From positions 1-11,660 of the forward strand of contig JAHLWJ010000132.1 of NCBI GenBank assembly GCA_019057975.1: DNA of 11,660 bases. The letters are read 5' to 3'. Made by a program: the position numbers and the translations under genes. Below the pieces are notes generated by a model that had not been told where the DNA came from, searched no databases, and saw nothing but the letters and a program-made list of their open reading frames with translations. This document shows positions 1 through 5,771 of this stretch, one piece after another; the first letter of the stretch is position 1, and each line of letters begins with the position of its first letter. The DNA is from Promethearchaeota archaeon. GTDB lineage: Archaea; Asgardarchaeota; Lokiarchaeia; Sigynarchaeales; SOKP01.

Positions 1-1
1 T

Positions 2-676
2 CATCCCAGCATTATGCAAGGTAAAGTAGTAAACGAAAATTTGTTGGGAAGTCGTTTTAACTTTTCCCGATTCATAGAAGCTGAATTATATAGAGGGATT
101 AATCTAATAGAGTACGCTCTTGGGTCTTCTAGAAAGATGTATTGGGAAGAAGGGCAAAGATATTATTGTGTGGGATTAATTGAAAGGAAAAACTCTGAAG
201 ATATAAGAGATTCCAACCTTTATACTTTCGATAAAAATGATCCTCTCAGAAAAAGATATTTAGATTTTATTCCCTCCTATTACGTTATGTCAATTCTACC
301 AGATTATTATGAACACTTGATAAGTGAAACCCTAAAGTTATATAATAAAAAAGGAGTGTATCCTAGTATTAGATCAATCAATCTAAGTTATGAGGGTAAA
401 AAAGTTGTTTATTTAGAAGAATTTAATTTAGATAATGGTATACTTAATAGTTACGGTGTAATTTTGGTTCAACAGAACGAAGTTACAGAAACGAATAAGA
501 ATTTATCATATTTTAGAAAGAACCTAAGGCTTTTATTAGATAGTAAAAAAGATCTAAAAGAAATTCTTAGATTAATAAATCCTCATTTTAAAGAGGAAAG
601 ATGGGGAACAATTTTAGATGAGGAACTTAATAGAATCGCAGAAGTTCTTGATAGTGATGCTGAATTTGAGGTTTGA
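2..676 (+). CDS. Hypothetical protein, probably 5'-truncated by the window edge
   Basis: I do not recognise this protein. The frame is open from base 2. The first ATG is at 14 (220 residues from there), but no Shine-Dalgarno precedes it and the codons before it are sense, so the true start probably lies outside the window. From the ATG, the product is soluble, without signal peptide or membrane segment, and mixed in secondary structure. An aromatic-rich N-terminal half (MYWEEGQRYYCVG at about 42-54, FIPSYYVMSILPDYYEHL at about 85-102) is followed by strands around 120-160 and a charged helical C-terminus (about 165-220). No catalytic motif is evident. It ends in TGA at 674-676, which overlaps the ATG at 676 of the next gene by one base, so the two are very probably translationally coupled and work together. 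The function is unknown. Confidence 0.7.
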   Translation, partial: HPSIMQGKVVNENLLGSRFNFSRFIEAELYRGINLIEYALGSSRKMYWEEGQRYYCVGLIERKNSEDIRDSNLYTFDKNDPLRKRYLDFIPSYYVMSILPDYYEHLISETLKLYNKKGVYPSIRSINLSYEGKKVVYLEEFNLDNGILNSYGVILVQQNEVTETNKNLSYFRKNLRLLLDSKKDLKEILRLINPHFKEERWGTILDEELNRIAEVLDSDAEFEV

Positions 677-1368
677 TGATTAAAATGGAAGAATTGGATT
701 TTGAACAAGTATATAACATTGAAAAAGATAAAATTTTAAGATATTATGAAAGGCTTAAGAATCAATTCAAAAATTTAAGTCCAATTCAACTTGCGGCAAG
801 GTTTTTAGTTAACCAGTCAATAGGGTCTGATTACAAAGAGGTTTATAACACATTAATATATTTCAGAGATAAAATTGGGAAAGGTAGAGAAATCTTAGAT
901 TTGGCATTCGAATGGATAAGAGCTCAAAAAATCCGATTAGAATATAAGAAATATCTAATTAGAGCTCAATATCCGTTTAATAATTTAAGTTTAGCTGTTG
1001 ATGACTGTATTTTTAGATTCTTCTTAAAGTACGATATGTATATAAGAAAATTACTTAAATCAGATATTCGCGAATATAATTTTAGTGCGTTGTATGAAAT
1101 CTTTTTCAGCCCATATGATTCAAAAAACCTCAATATAAAAGACATTTTAGAAAGGCATATTGATAAAGTACCAACCCACTTTCAAGGATTGGAAAAGTTA
1201 AACCCCAATATTATAGTTTTAAGGTCTGGTTTATCAGTTATAATTGTAAAAGATTATGAAAACGTCTTATTTGCCAGAAAAGAAGAAAAGATGAGAAAGG
1301 AGATTAAATTTAAAAAAACTAAAGTTGTTCAATCAGAATTGGAAAAAAGTTTAATGGATATTTATTAG
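676..1368 (+). CDS. Hypothetical protein, N-terminal part of an interrupted gene
   Basis: I do not recognise this protein. The frame can open at TTG 673, ATG 676 or ATG 685. ATG 676 is preferred because it forms a TGATG stop/start overlap with the previous gene, although GAGGT at 668-672 lies only 3 bases upstream; ATG 685 sits 12 bases from the same GAGGT. The 230 residues are mostly alpha-helical and rich in Lys, Tyr, Phe and Asn (for example DKILRYYERLKNQFKNL near the start), with a possible beta segment near residues 175-200 (NPNIIVLRSGLSVIIVKDYE) and a basic stretch before the end (KEEKMRKEIKFKKTK). No signal peptide or catalytic signature is seen. The frame ends at TAG 1366-1368, but the -1 frame from an A6-G run at 1343-1349 stays open to 1721 with similar composition. 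The gene is therefore probably a roughly 349-residue protein broken by a one-base deletion, a sequencing error, or real frameshifting. Confidence 0.65.
   Translation: MIKMEELDFEQVYNIEKDKILRYYERLKNQFKNLSPIQLAARFLVNQSIGSDYKEVYNTLIYFRDKIGKGREILDLAFEWIRAQKIRLEYKKYLIRAQYPFNNLSLAVDDCIFRFFLKYDMYIRKLLKSDIREYNFSALYEIFFSPYDSKNLNIKDILERHIDKVPTHFQGLEKLNPNIIVLRSGLSVIIVKDYENVLFARKEEKMRKEIKFKKTKVVQSELEKSLMDIY
1343..1349 (+). other. A6-G run: frameshift point or homopolymer error
   Basis: The upstream frame reads GAA AAA AGT here. Slipping back one base, or adding one A, gives AAA AAG TTT AAT and leads into the open frame ending at 1721. An A-run followed by G is a classic slippery context, but the zero-frame phase (GAA AAA AGT) is not the canonical A_AAA_AAG phase. 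A lost A is therefore at least as likely as programmed frameshifting. Confidence 0.5.
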
Positions 1369-1721
1369 AAAGAGTAATTAGAACATTTTGCGTAAGAAAA
1401 ATTGAAATTTCTCAAAAAGAAATTGAAAGTGCTGTATCTCAATTTTTATCATCATATTTTAAATTCGGAACAATCTATAATTTTGATAATTTTAAAGATT
1501 TATTAATCCAAAATTTAGCAGAAGATATAACTTCAGCTTTATCAGAAAATTTCAGAAAAATTAATACTTTAGACAATATTAAACGCTCGATATCGAATAC
1601 CATGAACAGTTTTAATAGGATTAATAAAGTGCGAAAATTAGATGGACTTGCATGGAAAAAGGATTTGATACCAATTCTCAAAAATTACATGTCGAAATTT
1701 TTTAGTACACTATACAAATAA
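1347..1721 (+). pseudogene. C-terminal continuation of the interrupted gene, in the -1 frame
   Basis: This frame is open from 1323 to the TAA at 1719-1721. It has no ATG and no Shine-Dalgarno near its beginning, so it is unlikely to be an independent gene. Entered at 1347 it encodes about 124 residues that look like real protein. The composition is amphipathic and helical (NGYLLERVIRTFCVRKIEIS, then DNFKDLLIQNLAEDITSAL, later LAWKKDLIPILKNYM), with the same Lys/Asn/Ile/Phe bias as the preceding 230 codons. Joined at the A-run at 1343-1349 it gives one helical protein of about 349 residues. The opposite-strand frame over 1475-1681 is judged a shadow. No family is recognised. The alternative is a genuine second ORF starting at an unusual codon, for which I see no support. 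Confidence 0.55.
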
Positions 1722-1763
1722 GAAGTAATTTGGTTTAATAAAAGCTTGAAAAAACACAAATTA

Positions 1764-2333
1764 TCATGATTTTTTAAAAATTTCTTTACATTTTTCTTTA
1801 ATTATAGGATTTGATTCTTTTTCTATAAAGCATTTTAGTTCTTTACAAACTAAAGGATTTTTCATCATATCAAAGGTATCCAAAAATCGTAATACTGCCC
1901 AACGAACAGAATCGTCAGGATCATTCAATAACGGTAATATAAATTTTAAATATTTTTTATCTCCAGCTTGTTCAATCTTAAATATTGTTCTGGCTCTAGT
2001 AATAAAATCTGGGTCATATAAGTGTGGAACTAAGAGATATTCAATCTTATTGCTTTTAATGAAATCTAACATAAAATTGAAAACATCTATTTTAAAATTA
2101 TGAATTTCATTCGTTTCTCTAATATAAGAATCTAAAACATTTTCTGTTTTCTTACCAATCTTCAATAGACTTTCAAAGGCAATGAAAAAATTATCTGATA
2201 AATCGGATTTATCCAATTTTAAGTTATCAAGTAAATATCTAATAATTTTGTCGTCAACTTTCGAAATTTCTATAACATCCCAATTTAGATCTTCTTCTTC
2301 TTCCCAGATTTTATTATCCCTTAAATAACTCAC
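1764..2333 (-). CDS. HEAT-repeat protein
   Basis: This 189-residue helical protein has degenerate HEAT-type repeats in its C-terminal half. Two clear units lie at about 97-125 (LVPHLYDPDFITRARTIF) and 127-155 (ILPLLNDPDDSVRWAVLRFL), each with the D-P-D...R pattern between two helices. A weaker third unit lies at about 162-188. The N-terminal 95 residues are acidic and helical (WEEEEDLNWD near residues 10-19) and may hold further degenerate repeats. HEAT folds are protein-binding scaffolds, so a non-catalytic adaptor role is likely; the partner is unknown. The start is GTG at 2333, directly after an in-frame TAA, with AGGA at 2344-2341 seven bases upstream. It is convergent with the unknown pair at 1-1721 and about 270 bp downstream of the amidohydrolase, so it probably has its own transcript. 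Confidence 0.75.
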   Translation of the reverse strand: MSYLRDNKIWEEEEDLNWDVIEISKVDDKIIRYLLDNLKLDKSDLSDNFFIAFESLLKIGKKTENVLDSYIRETNEIHNFKIDVFNFMLDFIKSNKIEYLLVPHLYDPDFITRARTIFKIEQAGDKKYLKFILPLLNDPDDSVRWAVLRFLDTFDMMKNPLVCKELKCFIEKESNPIIKEKCKEIFKKS

Positions 2334-2340
2334 TTAATCA

Positions 2341-2344
2341 TCCT
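2341..2344 (-). promoter_or_regulatory. Shine-Dalgarno deciding the GTG start of the HEAT gene
   Basis: AGGA on the minus strand lies seven bases before GTG 2333, and an in-frame TAA immediately before the GTG rules out any upstream start. An ATG two codons upstream in another frame stops at once. Confidence 0.55.
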
Positions 2345-2544
2345 ATAAATTTTTTTCTTAATAATTAAAATAAAATAGGATTTCTCTTTTAATTGATTTA
2401 TTATTAAAATAGAAATAAAAGATTGAATATGGTTTAATTATCTCAAATTTTAATAGTAAGTTGATAAAAAATTAAATGGTTAATAATTTTAACACTTGAG
2501 AAAAGGGCTTTGAATTGGATTTAATTAAATGATTAACTGTTTGC

Positions 2545-2600
2545 AAATAATCAAAAAATTTTAAAAGATTAAGATTATTCTAATGTAAAAAGTAAAAGGG
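2545..2600 (-). terminator. Candidate archaeal T-rich terminator after the amidohydrolase gene
   Basis: Read on the minus strand just past the amidohydrolase stop, the sequence has successive T-runs (CTTTTACTTTTTACATT, then TTTTAAAATTTTTT) without a GC stem, which is the usual appearance of archaeal intrinsic termination. The rest of the gap 2334-2604 is plain AT-rich DNA in which I see no gene or RNA. Confidence 0.3.
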
Positions 2601-2604
2601 AATT

Positions 2605-3465
2605 CTAAGATTTCATTTCCAGTAAAGTATTCACATTATTATATAATATATCTTGTTTTTCTTCATGAGAGATTCTAGGTAAGGATAGAATTTTCTCAAT
2701 TTCTATTGGTAATGTAGATGCTGTAGGCGAATCTGAACCAAACAAGATTTTTTCATGACCAATTGTCTTGATTAGATTATAAATACCAAAAGAAACAGAA
2801 CAAGATGTTTCAAAATAGATATTTTCATACCTCCTCAATGTCATTCCGACATCGAGTGCATATGACATTGTATTGGCCGCATGACCTACTATAATCCTTA
2901 GATTAGGATTTTTTGACGCTAAATTCGCAATGTCTCTTGTTGATACACCCCCAAAAAAGGACGTTTTAGGAAGTGAGTGTATGTAAAATATTAAATTTTT
3001 ATCATAATCTTGCATAAATGAAATTAGCTTTTGGATATCATTTGGTACTTTGATAGCGTGAAAACCTGAATGTATCTTAACTCCACAAAATCCTTCTTTA
3101 AAATGATCTTCTAAAATTTTATAATCTTCTTCTTGTTCTTCTGGATCCATTTTTGGATTAAACCAAAAAAATTTGTAAAAACGATCAGGAGCTTTTTTAG
3201 CAATCTCTTTAACATCGGTGTGATCAAGTTGACCTCTAGTCATTAATTTCTTAAAATCAGCCATAAATTTAGTAATCTTATCCCCTTCACTTATTGTAGA
3301 AGCAACCTCTTTCTGTCTTTCGTGATATTTGGTTCTATTAATCGTTGTAATAATCGCCTTTTCTACATTGTATTGATCCATATAACTTATTATATCTTTA
3401 TGGGGATTAAGGAAAACACCATAAGTGTGAAGATGCGCGTCAAAAATCTTAAAATCATTTCTCAA
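2605..3465 (-). CDS. Metal-dependent amidohydrolase (amidohydrolase-2 / TIM-barrel family)
   Basis: This is a 286-residue TIM-barrel hydrolase of the amidohydrolase_2 type, the group that includes decarboxylases such as ACMSD and various lactone and amide hydrolases. Visible signatures are DAHLH near the N-terminus (metal ligands His11 and His13), GVKIH at 128-132, IHS with His163, GHA with His195, and FGSDSP with Asp245; together these are the expected metal site. The length is normal for the family, with no signal peptide, so it is cytoplasmic. The start is TTG 3465, with AGGTGA at 3480-3475 nine bases upstream; an in-frame TGA lies within that motif, so no earlier start is possible. An 82 bp gap containing T-runs separates it from the upstream small gene, suggesting its own transcript. 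The substrate cannot be deduced; decarboxylase and hydrolase activity are both possible. Confidence 0.85.
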   Translation of the reverse strand: MRNDFKIFDAHLHTYGVFLNPHKDIISYMDQYNVEKAIITTINRTKYHERQKEVASTISEGDKITKFMADFKKLMTRGQLDHTDVKEIAKKAPDRFYKFFWFNPKMDPEEQEEDYKILEDHFKEGFCGVKIHSGFHAIKVPNDIQKLISFMQDYDKNLIFYIHSLPKTSFFGGVSTRDIANLASKNPNLRIIVGHAANTMSYALDVGMTLRRYENIYFETSCSVSFGIYNLIKTIGHEKILFGSDSPTASTLPIEIEKILSLPRISHEEKQDILYNNVNTLLEMKS

Positions 3466-3474
3466 TATTATTTT

Positions 3475-3480
3475 TCACCT
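3475..3480 (-). promoter_or_regulatory. Strong Shine-Dalgarno (AGGTGA) for the TTG start of the amidohydrolase
   Basis: AGGTGA on the minus strand lies nine bases before TTG 3465. It matches the archaeal anti-SD well and supports the non-ATG start. Confidence 0.6.
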
Positions 3481-3513
3481 ATAAGTTAGGAAATTTTGTT
3501 TAATAAAATAAGA

Positions 3514-3540
3514 TCAAAAAAGAATTTTTCCGAAAAAAAA
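3514..3540 (-). terminator. Candidate terminator after the small lysine-rich gene
   Basis: On the minus strand, just after the stop at 3548, an uninterrupted T8 (3540-3533) is followed by AAAAATTCTTTTTT, which could form a weak A/T hairpin. T-runs like this terminate archaeal transcription. It lies upstream of the amidohydrolase promoter region. Confidence 0.4.
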
Positions 3541-3547
3541 GGGTATT

Positions 3548-3817
3548 TTACATTGATTCAATTTTTTCCATTATCATTTCTCTATTCTTTTCCCAGAATT
3601 TATCAACTCTTCTTTTTACTACTTTTTTAGCAACCTTTTTGATAACTGTTCTTTTAATTAGAGCACCCAAAATGTTCATAACTTTTTCCACCATAAGTGC
3701 TTTAATTATTCCTTCTATTGATTCGCCCTTAGATGTTTTTTCAAGCCATTTTTCAAAAATTTTATCAACATTCTCATGGATTTTTTCCTTTAATTCTGAA
3801 GAGATCTCTTCTTCCAT
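3548..3817 (-). CDS. Small lysine-rich helical protein of unknown function
   Basis: No family is recognised. I choose ATG 3817 (89 residues) over GTG 3829 (93 residues) because GTGA at 3829-3826 then serves as a Shine-Dalgarno eight bases upstream. The N-terminal half is acidic and helical (KEKIHENVDKIFEKWLEKT). After a short Gly-Ser hinge (SKGESIEG), the C-terminal half has a hydrophobic patch (ALMVEKVMNILGAL) and then a very basic amphipathic helix (KRTVIKKVAKKVVKRRVDKF). The regular spacing of Val/Ile against Lys/Arg suggests coiled-coil self-association, membrane-surface contact or nucleic-acid binding; which one cannot be told. It is flanked by pirin upstream and the amidohydrolase downstream on the same strand, but gaps of about 100 and 82 bp with T-runs argue against one tight operon. 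The plus-strand frame over 3639-3833 is its shadow. Confidence 0.65.
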   Translation of the reverse strand: MEEEISSELKEKIHENVDKIFEKWLEKTSKGESIEGIIKALMVEKVMNILGALIKRTVIKKVAKKVVKRRVDKFWEKNREMIMEKIESM

Positions 3818-3918
3818 TGTATTCTTCACTTAAATGATTTTGAATAATTGATAATAATCTTGTCATTTAAAATTATACAAATAGAAAATTCTTCTAAATT
3901 GGGTAATTACAGGATGTA

Positions 3919-4779
3919 CTATCTGTGTTTGATAAATGTACCATTCTGATATTCAGTAAAAGCAACAGATAATTCTTCTTCAGAATTCATAACAATTGGC
4001 CCACGCCAAGCAACAGGCTCTTTTAAGGGTTTACCAGATATTAATAAGAATCGAACTCTTTCGTTTTCTGTGCTTATTTTAATTGAATCTCCTTCTTGGT
4101 ATATTATTAGTGTTTCCTTTCCAATTAACTCGCTTATTTTATCATCGAAAAATGCTTCTCCTTCAATGGTATAGGCAAAAACATTATGTCCATTTAGTAT
4201 ATGATGAACAAATTCTGAATTTGGGTTTATAGTAACATCTAAATATTCTGGCTCGGTGACTATATCTTGAACAGGTCCTTTAGTTCCGTTTATTTCACCG
4301 GAAATTATCTTAATTTTTATATTGCTATTATTCAAATATATTTCTGGAATTTCATTACTTTTCAGATCTCGATATCTAGGATCCATCATCTTATGTGAAG
4401 CTGGCAGATTTGCCCAAAGTTGAAATCCCCAAAGTAGGGTATCATCTTTGTTTTTTTTAGGCATTTCTTGATGTATAATTCCTGATCCAGCAGTCATCCA
4501 TTGAACGTCACCTGCTTCTATTACTCCTCCATTTCCTAAACTATCACCGTGCTCTACCTTACCATGTAGCATATAGGTTATAGTTTCTATACCACGATGA
4601 GGATGCCAAGGAAATCCCCTTATGTAATCGTTAGGATTGTCAGAATGAAAATCATCAAGAAGTAAAAAAGGATCTAAGGAAGGATCCGCATATCCGAATG
4701 CACGTTTTAATCGAACACCAGCACCTTCAAAAGTAGGTCTACTTTTAAGAGATACTTTAATTTTTCTAATATTGTCCAT
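3919..4779 (-). CDS. Pirin-family bicupin protein (quercetinase-like)
   Basis: This is a full-length pirin (286 residues, the family norm) with two cupin domains. The N-terminal cupin carries FPWHPHRGIET at 57-66 and GSGIIHQEMP at 98-107. These give the iron-binding set His59, His61, His103 and Glu105, matching the spacing of human pirin (His56, His58, His101, Glu103 as I recall). Further landmarks are RAFGY near 26-30 and DPFLLLDDF at 36-44; the C-terminal cupin covers about 150-260. Bacterial pirins such as E. coli YhhW cleave quercetin in vitro, while other members act as redox-dependent regulators, so oxygenase activity here is only a family-level expectation. It is cytoplasmic. It starts at ATG 4779 without a clear Shine-Dalgarno; a TATA-like TTTTTATAAG lies about 40 bases upstream. 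It is divergent from the VOC gene at 4983. Confidence 0.93.
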   Translation of the reverse strand: MDNIRKIKVSLKSRPTFEGAGVRLKRAFGYADPSLDPFLLLDDFHSDNPNDYIRGFPWHPHRGIETITYMLHGKVEHGDSLGNGGVIEAGDVQWMTAGSGIIHQEMPKKNKDDTLLWGFQLWANLPASHKMMDPRYRDLKSNEIPEIYLNNSNIKIKIISGEINGTKGPVQDIVTEPEYLDVTINPNSEFVHHILNGHNVFAYTIEGEAFFDDKISELIGKETLIIYQEGDSIKISTENERVRFLLISGKPLKEPVAWRGPIVMNSEEELSVAFTEYQNGTFIKHR

Positions 4780-4816
4780 AGTTCATAAAACTTTAATCAT
4801 ACAATTATTTCTTTGG

Positions 4817-4828
4817 CTTATAAAAATT
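4817..4828 (-). promoter_or_regulatory. TATA-like box for the pirin gene
   Basis: AATTTTTATAAG on the minus strand is centred about 43 bases before ATG 4779. This places a start site near 4797 and leaves a short leader. Confidence 0.4.
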
Positions 4829-4857
4829 AAATTTGGATGAAATAATGTAAATAATTC

Positions 4858-4880
4858 ATAAATCAATCATAATCATTTAT
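4858..4880. promoter_or_regulatory. Imperfect palindrome between the divergent pirin and VOC genes
   Basis: The ends ATAAAT (4858-4863) and ATTTAT (4875-4880) are perfect inverted repeats, and 8 of 11 positions pair across a one-base centre at 4869. It lies upstream of both divergent promoters and could be an operator, but the region is so AT-rich that chance is a real alternative. Confidence 0.2.
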
Positions 4881-4944
4881 ACAATTTTCTGATATGAAAA
4901 AGGTTAACTTTCGGAGGAAAATTCTTTTAAATGAATTAAGCTGA

Positions 4945-4954
4945 TTATATATAA
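4945..4954 (+). promoter_or_regulatory. TATA box for the VOC gene
   Basis: TTATATATAA is a good archaeal TATA match centred about 33 bases before ATG 4983. It predicts a start site near 4973 and a leader of about 10 bases. Confidence 0.55.
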
Positions 4955-4982
4955 AAATTAACTAATAGGGATAGTAAAAAAA

Positions 4983-5504
4983 ATGAAAAAAAAAAACACT
5001 CTAATGATAAAAAGGATTATTCATTTTAATGTAGTTTGTTCAAACATTGAAAAATCACTGGAATTCTATGTTGACCTGTTAGGAGGGCATTTACTCGGGA
5101 ATAGAGAGAAGGCAGCAATTATTAAAAGAAAAACCGAGAGCGAAGGTGTCGGAATTGCTCTTGGATTGGGTATTACAGCTGAATATAAAGGCTGGGTTAT
5201 CCGCTTTGGCTATGATAAAAATGCAACAGTGCTTGATCTTCTTCAATGGACTAAACCACCTTCTATGGGAAAACCTTATGATAAAATAAACAATGTCGGT
5301 ATCACTCGGATCTCCCTTGAAGTGGATGATGTTGATAAAGTATACAACTATCTAAAGTCAAAGGGTGTTGAGTTTATTAGCCCTCCTCAAGTTGCAGACC
5401 TAACTCCTGAAACACCAGGAAAGGATCTAATAAAAATCGTTACGGCTAGGGATCCAGATGGGATTTTCGTCCAACTCGAAGAATTTATCCAGAATCAAGA
5501 CTGA
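4983..5504 (+). CDS. VOC-superfamily (glyoxalase/dioxygenase fold) protein
   Basis: This is a 173-residue single VOC unit: two beta-alpha-beta-beta-beta modules at about 9-90 and 105-168. Landmarks are HFNVVCSNIEKSLEFYVDLLG (14-34, split here as two strands and a helix), ISLEVDDVDKVYNYLKSKGV around 110-129, and RDPDGIFVQLEEF near 156-168. VOC proteins normally bind a divalent metal through two His and Glu/Gln residues on paired strands. His14 is present, but the second usual His is Arg109 (GITRISLEV) and the usual final Glu falls on Gln164, so metal binding is doubtful. Homologues include epimerases, glyoxalases, extradiol dioxygenases and non-catalytic binders; which one applies cannot be told. 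ATG 4983 fits the TATA box at 4945 and an AGGGA at 4968-4972; ATG 5004 is an alternative that removes seven Lys-rich residues. Confidence 0.85.
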   Translation: MKKKNTLMIKRIIHFNVVCSNIEKSLEFYVDLLGGHLLGNREKAAIIKRKTESEGVGIALGLGITAEYKGWVIRFGYDKNATVLDLLQWTKPPSMGKPYDKINNVGITRISLEVDDVDKVYNYLKSKGVEFISPPQVADLTPETPGKDLIKIVTARDPDGIFVQLEEFIQNQD

Positions 5505-5545
5505 ATAACCGGAAAGCAGGTGAAGGACTCAGTGTTTATTTTCCA

Positions 5546-5677
5546 TTATGGTATATATTTATATCCTGAATACCTCTTTATGTTATACTCTAACGGATTT
5601 CTTTCCACAGGAATCAATAGATCCTTAAGGTCATCTGGAGCAATAGCTAGATGAGGTACTCCCCCAGGACCATTCAA
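5546..5677 (-). pseudogene. Short minus-strand reading frame, possible gene remnant or small gene
   Basis: This is a 43-codon frame from TTG 5677 to TAA 5548-5546, with AAGGG five bases before the TTG. The peptide looks like evolved protein rather than noise: NGPGGVPHLAIAPDDLKDLL, then IPVERNPLEYN and KRYSGYKYIP at the end. DNA composition is less AT-rich than the flanks. Upstream, other frames continue in a protein-like way for a few codons (MIRTDQGQI from ATG 5703; FELIKGKFEW in the third frame) before stopping, as expected for the frameshifted C-terminal remnant of a larger gene. I cannot name the family. It converges with the VOC gene that ends at 5504. A functional 43-residue protein cannot be excluded. 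Confidence 0.4.
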
Positions 5678-5742
5678 ATTTGCCCTTGATCAGTTCGAAT
5701 CATGCGAATAAATCATAAATCATAACCACTTAATAACTACAC

Positions 5743-5750
5743 TTATTTTA
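5743..5750 (+). promoter_or_regulatory. TATA-like box for the GuaA-type gene
   Basis: TTATTTTA is centred about 25 bases before ATG 5772. With no Shine-Dalgarno before that ATG, this spacing suggests a leaderless transcript. Confidence 0.35.
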
Positions 5751-5771
5751 ACATAAATATTAATCAACTCT

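Noticed and set aside
1475..1681. Minus-strand frame of 68 codons
   Set aside because: It lies entirely opposite the plus-strand continuation of the interrupted gene, is rich in Leu/Ile/Phe/Ser as antisense frames in AT-rich genes are, and shows no ribosome-binding site.
2334..2604. Possible riboswitch or small RNA in the largest plain gap
   Set aside because: It is only low-complexity AT-rich sequence with scattered short inverted repeats and no GC-rich stem; T-runs are better read as a terminator.
3639..3833. Plus-strand frame of 64 codons
   Set aside because: It is antisense to the small lysine-rich gene; its apparent hydrophobic segments are the complement of Lys/Glu-rich codons.
4894..4944. 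Short 16-codon frame starting MKKVNF, with a GGAGG inside at 4913-4917
   Set aside because: It ends just before the VOC TATA box, so it would not be on that transcript; the GGAGG serves only a two-codon ATG-AAT-TAA. Chance in AT-rich DNA is the simpler explanation.
5629..5720. Possible tRNA, from a GTTCGAATC string at 5692-5700
   Set aside because: The string resembles a T-loop, but the flanks do not form a T-stem and no acceptor, D or anticodon arm fits around it.
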